From: JAEUUM01 sp038326165 | GTDB lineage: Bacteria > Bacteroidota > Bacteroidia > Chitinophagales > Saprospiraceae | Reading direction: 5' to 3' | Assembly (NCBI GenBank): GCA_038326165.1 | Contig: JBBQJT010000033.1 | Span: 1-39,786, forward strand | DNA: 39,786 bases | In this document: piece after piece, positions 16,005 to 23,074 of the stretch | Position numbering within the stretch: position 1 is the stretch's first letter | Layout of the letters: the number at the start of each line of letters is the position of its first letter | Program-made: the position numbers and the translations under genes | The notes under the pieces: model-generated | What the model was told of the DNA's origin: nothing | What the model saw: the letters and a program-made list of their open reading frames with translations, nothing else | Databases searched by the model: none

Positions 16005-17447
16005 ATGAGAATATTACTATCTATTTGCCTGCTTATAATCTCTTTGAAAGTGTCGTCACAATCAGGCATCATTTGGAATCCGGTATTCAATATTTCCAAT
16101 AACACATTCAGCAACCTTCATCCAAGAATTAGTCTGGATGCAAACGGAAATCCATTGGTGATTTGGGGAAGAATCAATGATGAATCTGTTTTCTTTTCAC
16201 GATGGAATGGAACAATGTTCACTACACCAATAAAACTAAATGGAACATTCACAGTGGCAGCTGCATCATGGATGGGGGCTGATATTGCTTCACATGGCGA
16301 CACAGTTTATGTGGTAATGAAACAAACTCCTGAAGCCAACATAGCAAGTCATATATACTTAGTTCGCTCTTACAATGGTGGAATAACATTTTCGTCACCA
16401 TTGCAAGTTGACAACATTGCCGACAGTATCTCCCGTTTCCCAACTGTCACAACTGATGCAACTGGAAACCCAATTGTTGCATTTATGAAATTCAATAAGT
16501 CATTTAGTGAAAGTCGATGGGTGGTTACAAAATCAATCGACTATGGAGATACTTTTTCGGTTGATGTCAAAGCAAGTGGCTGGGGAAATTCAGGCGAAGT
16601 TTGCGATTGTTGCCCGGGTGGAATTGTAAGTGATGGAAATAAAACTGCCATGCTTTACCGAGATAACAACAAAAACATTCGTGATACTTGGATGGGAGTT
16701 TCTACAGACTATTCTGCCTCATTCTCCAACGGTTTCAACATTGATAACAATATCTGGAATTTGAATGCTTGTCCCTCTACAGGGCCTGATGGAATAATTA
16801 TTGGTGATAGTTTGTATGCAGTATTTATGAATGGTGCAAGTGGTTCAAGCAAAGTGTATCAAAGTATTTCTACTCTTAGCAATTCGACATTTCAAAGTAC
16901 GCAACCATTAACAGCTGACATTCCAGGAATTAGCTTACAAAACTACCCACGTATTGCAGGAGATGGAAATGCAGTGGCTGTAGTCTGGAACCAAGTTGAA
17001 GGCGGTAATGATCAGCTACCCATTCTTTTTACAAATGATATTGAAAATGGCTTCCCTGTAACTTACGATATGGTGGATGAAGACAACATCACCAATGCAG
17101 ATGTGGAATTGAGAAACGGAAATGTTTTTGTGGTATGGGAAGATGACAATTCAGGAACAGTAAAATTTAGAAGTGGAACTTTCAAGCCAATCACAACGGG
17201 GATACAGGAAAATACATCCCAAGATTTGTTTTCCATTTCTCCAAATCCAGCAAGCAATTCTTTAAATATTCAACTCATCACTGACGATGCAAAATTGATT
17301 GTAACCGATTTGTTGGGAAGGCAAATTTTGTCCAAACATATTCAGAACAATATACAATTGAACATAAGCGATTGGACCAACGGAATTTATTTTATCACCG
17401 TTCAATCAGGCACATTAATCTTTAGCCAAAAATTCATCAAAGAATAA
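16005..17447 (+). CDS. Secreted sialidase-fold (BNR-like) propeller protein with T9SS sorting domain
   Basis: This 480-residue protein has a signal peptide (MRILLSICLLIISLKVSS) and then about 370 residues of beta-propeller repeats resembling exo-alpha-sialidase/BNR proteins (SYNGGITFSSP, SIDYGDTFS, STDYSASFS). A conspicuous EVCDCCPGG motif lies near residues 199-207; a CxCC cluster is unusual in an exported propeller and could bind a metal or form disulfides. The end (FSISPNPASNSLNIQL, NGIYFITVQSG) is a T9SS type A sorting domain. Sialidase catalytic residues were not identified, so enzymatic activity is not claimed. It precedes a run of copper-type genes by 320 bases. Confidence 0.75.
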   Translation: MRILLSICLLIISLKVSSQSGIIWNPVFNISNNTFSNLHPRISLDANGNPLVIWGRINDESVFFSRWNGTMFTTPIKLNGTFTVAAASWMGADIASHGDTVYVVMKQTPEANIASHIYLVRSYNGGITFSSPLQVDNIADSISRFPTVTTDATGNPIVAFMKFNKSFSESRWVVTKSIDYGDTFSVDVKASGWGNSGEVCDCCPGGIVSDGNKTAMLYRDNNKNIRDTWMGVSTDYSASFSNGFNIDNNIWNLNACPSTGPDGIIIGDSLYAVFMNGASGSSKVYQSISTLSNSTFQSTQPLTADIPGISLQNYPRIAGDGNAVAVVWNQVEGGNDQLPILFTNDIENGFPVTYDMVDEDNITNADVELRNGNVFVVWEDDNSGTVKFRSGTFKPITTGIQENTSQDLFSISPNPASNSLNIQLITDDAKLIVTDLLGRQILSKHIQNNIQLNISDWTNGIYFITVQSGTLIFSQKFIKE

Positions 17448-17631
17448 CAATTAGGGAATTCACAACAAAAATGGCTGATGCTCTTTAATTAAAGCCAACT
17501 TTCCAATAATAGATATTTATTGCTCTGACTTTGGTTGAGTCAACCAAAAAAAATTACTTAAGGCATTATTTTTGAAATGAAAGTTTTAATACAAAATCAA
17601 ATTGCTCTCAAATAAGAAGTGAAATAACCCC

Positions 17632-17659
17632 AGCTCATTTAACGCCTCATAAATGAGCT
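17632..17659. promoter_or_regulatory. Perfect 10-bp hairpin upstream of the Met-rich lipoprotein gene
   Basis: AGCTCATTTA and TAAATGAGCT pair around an 8-base loop; a second short hairpin (CACA/TGTG) follows at 17661-17680. There is no T-run. It may end the preceding transcript or structure the 5' leader of the lipoprotein gene. The rest of 17448-17768 is featureless. Confidence 0.4.
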
Positions 17660-17768
17660 AACACACCAATACAATGTGTGAATCATGTAACATATTTCCA
17701 AAGTTTTGGAATACGCTCTCAATTTAATCTGCTCACCTTTGGAGATTAATAATTTAATCAATTTCAAA

Positions 17769-18197
17769 ATGAAAAAACAATCTGTATCTGCAATTTTCCT
17801 CGCCGCAATTGTAATCTCCTTTGTCGCTTGCAATTCAAAACCAACGGCTGATAATTATTTAAAATATGACAATCAGCGCAAAGACATTGTTAAAGCAATG
17901 GTTCAAAATCAAACTTATATGACGGAGTTGATGAATGAAATGATGAACAACGACAGTTGTAAACAAATGATGATGGACAAAATGATGACGGACCCTAGCA
18001 TGAATGAGATGCACATGAACAAGATGATGAGTATGTGCAAAGCCGATTCAAATATGTGTAAGATGATGATGGGAAAAACCATGGAAATGTGCGATGCGGA
18101 TCCTTCTATGTGCAAAATGATGATGGGTTCAATGCAACCATATCCAAATGTCATGAAATCTGTGAGAGGAATGTCAAGCATGGACAACATGAAATAA
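17769..18197 (+). CDS. Methionine/cysteine-rich lipoprotein, putative copper binder
   Basis: This 142-residue precursor has the lipobox FVAC, with Cys21 as first mature residue. The mature 122 residues contain about thirty Met and six Cys, clustered as repeats of the type MCKADSNMCKMMMGK and MCDADPSMCKMMMGS. Met clusters with interspersed Cys/His are typical of extracytoplasmic Cu(I) binding proteins; metal identity is inference. The ATG at 17769 is chosen over a TTG/ATG-rich upstream extension because it gives a canonical lipoprotein signal. It heads a run with the SHOCT and Csp genes (gaps 50-100 bases), suggesting one transcript. Confidence 0.75.
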   Translation: MKKQSVSAIFLAAIVISFVACNSKPTADNYLKYDNQRKDIVKAMVQNQTYMTELMNEMMNNDSCKQMMMDKMMTDPSMNEMHMNKMMSMCKADSNMCKMMMGKTMEMCDADPSMCKMMMGSMQPYPNVMKSVRGMSSMDNMK

Positions 18198-18257
18198 CAA
18201 TATTTATCAAAAACAAAATTTTCAGACTTTACAATTATAAAATATTAAGCTACAAAT

Positions 18258-18479
18258 ATTTATGAAGCTTATCCTTTTTGGGGTATGCACCTGATGTGGT
18301 GGATTATTTGGGTTGGATTCATGAGCTGGAATTTCTTCACAACAAATGATATTCCTGAAGAGAGAAAAACGAAAGATTCGCCGCCCAACATTTTGCAAAA
18401 AAGTTTCGCTGCTGAGCAAATAACAAAAGAAAATTATCTTGAACATAAGACAATCCTTGAAAATGACCTTTCAAATTAA
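18258..18479 (+). CDS. Small SHOCT-domain membrane protein
   Basis: The protein has an aromatic membrane segment (YPFWGMHLMWWIIWVGFMSW), then a linker and a C-terminal SHOCT motif (ILQKSFAAEQITKENYLEHK). The first ATG in frame is at 18285, inside the conserved aromatic motif, whereas similar proteins begin several residues earlier. The frame is open upstream to a TAA at 18246 but has no ATG, GTG or TTG; ATT at 18258 is the only near-cognate candidate. Either a rare start is used or the gene has lost its start. SHOCT proteins are short oligomerising membrane-associated proteins and are often found in metal clusters like this one. Confidence 0.6.
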   Translation: MYEAYPFWGMHLMWWIIWVGFMSWNFFTTNDIPEERKTKDSPPNILQKSFAAEQITKENYLEHKTILENDLSN

Positions 18480-18581
18480 GCTACTTATCCGCAACTATTT
18501 GAAAGGATTGTCCCAAATTGGGCAACAGCGAAACTGAAGGTCAGGCAACAGTGTTTCTGAAGAAGATCTAAATTCAATACA

Positions 18582-18911
18582 ATGAATATGAAATCAATCG
18601 AAAGCTGTATTACAGCTTGTAAATTATGTGTGGATGCATGTGAAACCTGCTCCACTGAAAATAAAGGAAAAGCAGGTATGGAACATTCTGTAAAGCTTTG
18701 TATCGCTTGCAAAGATGCTTGTAACGAACTAATCGCTGCAAGCAAAAAAGGAGGAAACTTGGATGAATTATGCAAAAAATGTGAAGCCGCTTGTATCGCT
18801 TGTGCAACTGAATGTGAAAAACATTCTGAAATGAAACATTGTGAATTATGTGCAGAAGCTTGTCGCAAATGTGCAGCAGAATGTAAAGCTATGATTGGAA
18901 TAGCTGCATAA
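18582..18911 (+). CDS. Csp-type four-helix-bundle copper storage protein (DUF326)
   Basis: This 109-residue protein has 18 Cys, spaced as CxxxC and CxxC pairs along helices (CITACKLCVDACETC, LCIACKDACNE, CEAACIACATEC, CELCAEACRKCAAEC). That is the pattern of copper storage proteins, in which Cys line the core of a four-helix bundle and hold many Cu(I) ions. No signal peptide is present, so it is the cytosolic Csp3-like type. Start is ATG 18582, with an alternative at 18588. A strong terminator follows at 18981. The lipoprotein and SHOCT genes upstream support a copper-linked unit. Confidence 0.9.
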   Translation: MNMKSIESCITACKLCVDACETCSTENKGKAGMEHSVKLCIACKDACNELIAASKKGGNLDELCKKCEAACIACATECEKHSEMKHCELCAEACRKCAAECKAMIGIAA

Positions 18912-18980
18912 TTTATTTTCGTAATTTCACTAGTTCACTCTTGCAGTGAGTCTAGTTTTATTAACAAGAAATAAAAGTTT

Positions 18981-19018
18981 GCTTGTAGATTCTAATGCGT
19001 CTGCAAGCATTTTTTTTT
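18981..19018 (+). terminator. Rho-independent terminator after the Csp gene
   Basis: GCTTGTAGA pairs with TCTGCAAGC (one G-T pair) and is followed by A then nine T. It ends the probable lipoprotein-SHOCT-Csp transcript. Confidence 0.85.
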
Positions 19019-19118
19019 GCTAAAATGATTAATGTATGGCTATGGAAAAAATAAAACAAAGAGCTTTGATCAATTAACTTTTAATGTTATCCAGCACAAG
19101 CAAACCCATCTATTAACT

Positions 19119-19250
19119 CTCTGAATCTGATTATTTTTTGAGCGGAATACGCTCAATCTGATAGCTGTCATTTGATTGAGTAATATACATTTCTTATCTT
19201 TAGGAATAGCATTAGCATTAAGGAAATAATTGGCTATTTTTGTCTATTAA
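19119..19250. repeat. Dispersed intergenic repeat, copy A
   Basis: This stretch aligns by eye with 21328-21452 (copy B), with shared blocks such as AATCTGAT, a GTC.TTT core, CATTTCTT and a distal ATTTTTGTC-like block, and more weakly with 27031-27110 (copy C). It contains a small GAGCG/CGCTC hairpin. No ORF. The remainder of 18912-19338 is empty. Confidence 0.4.
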
Positions 19251-19338
19251 TCAATGGAATCATCTGGTTTTTATCAACTTGACGCTCTATGTTGGGTGTC
19301 TGTTTTAAAGCAAAATCTTTTATAAATACTCATCAATT

Positions 19339-20100
19339 ATGAAAAAGCCTCTTCCTTGCAATCAAAAATGGGACAGTATGCTTCCGACAGACGGAGGTCG
19401 CCTTTGCACAGGTTGTGGTAAAATTGTCATTGACTTCAGAGAGTTTGCTTGGGCAGACATCGAGAAAGTTCATTCACCTAATCCTCTACCAACGTGCGGA
19501 ATATATGACGACCGTCAACTTAATTTTTGGGGGAAGGAAATTCCAACTGAAAAAAATGCCTGCGCAAAATTCGTTCATTTATCTGCTACACTTTTTGCCT
19601 TGTTTCAAGTTGTCCCATCAACCATGGACGCACAAGTTAAGGCACCTTCTGCAGTGACAACAAATAAGCAAGTTATAGAAATAAACAAATCAACCCACTC
19701 ATCGCTAAAAAAAACTATAACTGGTATAGTAGTTATGCAGCTTCCTGACTCAACTAAAATTCCACTTAATAAAGCAGAAATTATAATCAAATGCGACGAA
19801 GCACAATTTGATAATATAACTACAACAGATTCTTTTGGCAGATTCTCTATTGATATCACAGAGAAATTTCAGTTATTGCCGAACTATTTTCCTGTATTCA
19901 TTATTCATCCTGACTTCTTGATGAAGCAATTTACAATTGACAAAAACAATCTTCAACCATTAGATATAATTTTATCGGGTGTAACAATTTCGGAGCCTTC
20001 AGTAGCTTTATTGGGAACGAACTACCATGTGTATGGTGTTGACCGGACAGGTCCTGTTTTGAAAATTAAAAAGTGGTGGCATAGTAAATGGAAAAAATAA
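19339..20100 (+). CDS. Membrane-anchored protein with N-terminal Cys motif and CarboxypepD_reg-like domain
   Basis: This 253-residue protein has an N-terminal cytosolic module (residues 1-65) carrying CNQKWDSM, GRLCTGCGKIVIDFRE and PTCGIYD, a Cys-containing motif that recurs in Bacteroidota at the front of membrane proteins and may bind zinc. A membrane span follows at about 78-98 (FVHLSATLFALFQVV). The outer part (about 125-215) is a beta-sandwich resembling carboxypeptidase regulatory-like domains (GIVVMQLPDSTKIPL, TTDSFGRFSID). Function is unknown. ATG 19339 keeps the first Cys at residue 7. Family boundaries are judged by eye. Confidence 0.6.
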   Translation: MKKPLPCNQKWDSMLPTDGGRLCTGCGKIVIDFREFAWADIEKVHSPNPLPTCGIYDDRQLNFWGKEIPTEKNACAKFVHLSATLFALFQVVPSTMDAQVKAPSAVTTNKQVIEINKSTHSSLKKTITGIVVMQLPDSTKIPLNKAEIIIKCDEAQFDNITTTDSFGRFSIDITEKFQLLPNYFPVFIIHPDFLMKQFTIDKNNLQPLDIILSGVTISEPSVALLGTNYHVYGVDRTGPVLKIKKWWHSKWKK

Positions 20101-20410
20101 CATGGCTATAAATCATTTTGCTATTTAGATTCGTATTCATCGAATTGCAATAATAAATGCGACAGGATTATTTGTTTGAAATAGCTATCAAACTTACTGA
20201 ATAGTAAAGGAATTATTATCTATTGTTGACTTCTGTAAATCAGTAATCAAGTTTGAGTTGTGGTTTCAGTATAATGGTTCTAAAATCTTTGGAAATAGGA
20301 ATATCAAAAATTCTAAATGGGTAACAAATGCAGGGGTTAATTCCAGTAGAGCTACCCAATACGATTTCAGCTCACCAATAGCATAAAATATAATTGAAGT
20401 AATGTTGAAA

Positions 20411-20440
20411 AGACGTCTAAACACAGCGTTGTAGACGTCT
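20411..20440. terminator. Bidirectional terminator-like hairpin
   Basis: Two AGACGTCT units (each self-complementary) 22 bases apart form a stem. On the minus strand it is followed by TTTT and on the plus strand by a weaker AAAGTTTT. It lies between convergent genes. The rest of 20101-20558 shows nothing else. Confidence 0.5.
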
Positions 20441-20558
20441 AAAGTTTTATTTGTGTTTTAGCTATATTCGAACTTTATCCTTTTACATTTTAAAGTTTGT
20501 AACATAAATTGAAATAAGCTCGCATGGACCAAAATTATGTTGTGTGGATCCTACTTAC

Positions 20559-20876
20559 TTAAAGCAAAATAATCAGCAATATCAATATAAGGATTAAAGC
20601 TCCAACTGAAATGTACACACCACCTGATGGTGAAAAATACTTTTTAATTTTTTGTACCTCTTTACGCAATTCTCTCTTTTCTGAATTGCTCATTTTCGAT
20701 TTATCCATTGCTTTAATTTGTTCCAATCGGCCCATCATTACTTCGGAACTCATCACCACAACTCTGTCTCTTGTTGCAATTGAGGTCGGTTCAGATATTG
20801 TAGCCGCTCCTAATTGGCTTGGAACTACCGCAATAATTAGCAAGGCAGTTGCAAAACTTTGAATTAATTTTTTCAT
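20559..20876 (-). CDS. Small exported protein with C-terminal membrane anchor
   Basis: This 105-residue protein starts with a signal peptide (MKKLIQSFATALLIIAVVPS, cleavage after LGA), followed by a charged helical stretch (LEQIKAMDKSKMSNSEKREL) and a C-terminal span (YISVGALILILILLIILL). Proteins of this layout are common in Bacteroidota and have no assigned function. Single gene with its own terminator. Confidence 0.55.
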   Translation of the reverse strand: MKKLIQSFATALLIIAVVPSQLGAATISEPTSIATRDRVVVMSSEVMMGRLEQIKAMDKSKMSNSEKRELRKEVQKIKKYFSPSGGVYISVGALILILILLIILL

Positions 20877-21076
20877 AAACTAAAATTTGAAATACCCGCA
20901 ACTGGCGGGGTCAGCTGTGAAGAAACTTTCACGCAACAAAGGTAAGAGTCACCAAAATAGAAGATTTACGTAAGTAGGCTCATTTCTTACATATTTCACT
21001 GATTTTCATAAGCCAAGATAAACTGCATATCGAAAATAACAATAGCAGTGCAGCCTTCAGTTGAAACTGATTCTAG

Positions 21077-21103
21077 AAAAGTCAAGTCAACTTGACTATT
21101 TTT
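21077..21103 (+). repeat. Terminator-like palindrome, also found at 27127-27153
   Basis: AGTCAAGT-CA-ACTTGACT followed by ATTTTTTT. A 27-base near-copy occurs 6 kb downstream. No gene ends close upstream on the plus strand. Confidence 0.4.
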
Positions 21104-21327
21104 TTAAAAAATAAGAAAGAAATTACCTATTCGAAATACAGATTAAATTTTTGATGGAAATGAGAATACTTGAAAGTAATATCAAAATTTGCATGCCTTT
21201 GGGAATAACACTAAACCATCTGTAAATGTAAAAAAGCATATCATACAACGATACATATTCTTTTGTGTAGCCAAGCAGAAAAATCGTTGCAACATGAATT
21301 TCTCTTATCCATAAATACTACCAAACT

Positions 21328-21452
21328 TACTGATTCTATCCGCTATTTGAGTAAACGATGCTAAATCTGATTGCCGTCTTTTAACTGAATATTTTCCATT
21401 TCTTGCCCATTCTACTCCATTGTAACTAAAGCAACTAATAGCCATTTTGTAG
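21328..21452. repeat. Dispersed intergenic repeat, copy B
   Basis: Aligns by eye with copy A (19119-19250) over about 120 bases, and with copy C (27031-27110) over CTGATTCTATC, GTCTTTT and ATTTTCCATTT blocks. Otherwise the 20877-21559 gap is empty. Confidence 0.4.
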
Positions 21453-21559
21453 CTTAATGGACATAAAATTGGATGTCATGTAGAATTGCTTTGCAATCAG
21501 CCCTCAAACTAGAACTATCATAAAATGCAAAAAATAATATATTTCTCTTAAATTTGAAT

Positions 21560-21859
21560 ATGATATTAAGTGAGCGAAATGTTGAAGGCTTAAAAAAATA
21601 TAGTTACACGTACAACTTTGACAAGAGTTATCTAGTCGGATCTGCTTTAAATTCCAGTTTTAATGGTAAAAGCAATATTGATTTTTTAGTCAAATTTAAA
21701 TCTATGGAATTATCTGAATACTTTGAAAATTACATCAAGCTAAAAGAAAACTTAAAGAATTTATTTGAGCGAGAAGTTGATTTACTCAAAGAACAAACTC
21801 TTAAAAATCCAATTCTTATAAATTCTATAACCAAATTTAAACAACTAATATTTGGATGA
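21560..21859 (+). CDS. MNT-type minimal nucleotidyltransferase (MntA-like antitoxin)
   Basis: This 99-residue protein shows the minimal nucleotidyltransferase signature with GS at the start of the active site and a following acidic motif (SYLVGSALN then NIDFLVKF), then helical segments with EREVDLLKEQTLKNPILI. MNT proteins AMPylate and silence HEPN RNase toxins. The first Asp of the expected DxD is Asn here (NID), which should harm catalysis. ATG 21560 is preferred over the in-frame TTG at 21554. The stop overlaps the next ATG (ATGA), the usual coupling to a HEPN gene, but that partner is ruined. Confidence 0.75.
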   Translation: MILSERNVEGLKKYSYTYNFDKSYLVGSALNSSFNGKSNIDFLVKFKSMELSEYFENYIKLKENLKNLFEREVDLLKEQTLKNPILINSITKFKQLIFG

Positions 21860-21968
21860 AAGAATCCTTAAATAGTTGTTTGACGTAAAAATGGCTATCA
21901 ATGAAATTAAAAGCTATTTCATTACTGAACCTAAAGACTTTTTTACAAGATCTGGACTAAAAGCTAAC
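21856..21968 (+). pseudogene. HEPN toxin (HepT-like) remnant
   Basis: An ATG overlapping the MNT stop starts MKESLNSCLT and stops at once. After a frame change the sequence at 21891 reads MAINEIKSYFITEPKDFF, the typical helix 1 region of HEPN partners of MNT antitoxins, then breaks again at 21966. The RNase motif (RxxxxH) and the rest of the about 110-residue domain are missing. Confidence 0.55.
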
Positions 21969-22033
21969 AGGTACTGTGTCAATCATTTGCAAAAACAATC
22001 ACTTTAGGATGGTAAAATATTTAAATTTATAAC

Positions 22034-22834
22034 ATGTATCTGCTATATCCACCCAGCCCAGATTTGTCAGCCTATATTGATTGTTATTGGGAAAGCTGTT
22101 TTCACGAAGCCGAAACGGGTACCTATGAAGAACTTTATGTCGCCCAATGTAATCCAAATCTAATATTCAATTTGACCGAAAACTACCGTCACAACGACAT
22201 TCAACAAAACAAATCAGTTGCCGTAACCATCAATACCTCAGCGATTCAATTCCAACACAACAGCACCAATAAACTCTTTGGGATTCGGTTCAAAGCAGGA
22301 AGTTTACGCTTGTTTTCTGCCGTAGGTATGCACGAATTAACCGACAATATGATTGGAATTAGCGATATTTTTGGCGACAAAACACAGGATTTTGAACACC
22401 AAATTCAATGTTGCCAAATAACAGCACAACGCATCGCAATTGCAGAGGAGTTTCTGAGTAAATCAATAAAACACCATCACCTAGAAAAATTTGATTTGAC
22501 TTTAAGACTTCAAAATTATTTGTACCAAAACTGTTGTGCAGAAGATTGTATAAGCCAATTGCCTCAAAAAATGCTCATCACACAACGGACTGCTGATCGC
22601 TATTTTCAGGAGTTTTTTGGGCTTTCGCCTAAGAAAATGAGCCGTCTATTGCGTTTTGAACATGCCTTTACAGCGTTGCATCACGCCCATTTAGACCATA
22701 AAGACCCCACTACTTTTGGCTATTATGATGCGGCACATTATAGCAAAGAATTCAAAACTTTTGCTGGTTTGACGATGCAAGACTATGTGACTTCCCCGTT
22801 TTTTATCCAAAATTTACAAAGCGAACATTTTTAA
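22034..22834 (+). CDS. AraC-family transcriptional regulator
   Basis: This 266-residue protein has an N-terminal sensing domain (1-160, DUF6597-like: YPPSPDLSAYIDCYWE, LFGIRFKAGSLRLF) and a C-terminal AraC helix-turn-helix domain (about 165-255). The first helix-turn-helix lies around ITQRTADRYFQEFFGLSPKK and the second ends in GYYDAAHYSKEFKTFAGLT, the classic AraC signature. It may regulate the beta-helix T9SS gene 240 bases downstream on the same strand; no operator is proven. Codon use is GC-richer than in flanking intergenic DNA. Confidence 0.9.
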   Translation: MYLLYPPSPDLSAYIDCYWESCFHEAETGTYEELYVAQCNPNLIFNLTENYRHNDIQQNKSVAVTINTSAIQFQHNSTNKLFGIRFKAGSLRLFSAVGMHELTDNMIGISDIFGDKTQDFEHQIQCCQITAQRIAIAEEFLSKSIKHHHLEKFDLTLRLQNYLYQNCCAEDCISQLPQKMLITQRTADRYFQEFFGLSPKKMSRLLRFEHAFTALHHAHLDHKDPTTFGYYDAAHYSKEFKTFAGLTMQDYVTSPFFIQNLQSEHF

Positions 22835-23017
22835 ACTTAACAAAATAGTAAATTATTCAAAAGCCAGACATTCCTATGCCAATATTGCTGCGGCCTTAGC
22901 TTAACAGCCCAGTGTATTCTATTCCTGCTGAGGGGTATCGCTTTTGATTTTAACCATAGTTAAAGGTATAAAGGATGTTTTAGGATCGTGTGTTTTTTTG
23001 TCCAAAATTTACAAAGC
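22806..23017 (+). repeat. 17-base direct repeat bracketing the AraC/beta-helix spacer
   Basis: TCCAAAATTTACAAAGC occurs at 22806-22822, at the end of the AraC gene, and again at 23001-23017, just upstream of the beta-helix gene. It may mark a past duplication or insertion. Confidence 0.45.
22949..22964. promoter_or_regulatory. Small inverted repeat upstream of the beta-helix gene
   Basis: TTTAAC-CATA-GTTAAA, 110 bases before the ATG at 23075; a possible operator in the spacer after the AraC gene. Confidence 0.25.
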
Positions 23018-23074
23018 CCGCCGAAGTAAGGGACTTAAATTTGTCTTATTCTTTATGTAAAAAATCCGCGATTT

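Noticed and set aside
16005..17447. True exo-alpha-sialidase enzyme
   Set aside because: Propeller repeats are present but the catalytic Arg triad, Tyr/Glu pair and canonical Asp boxes were not identified.
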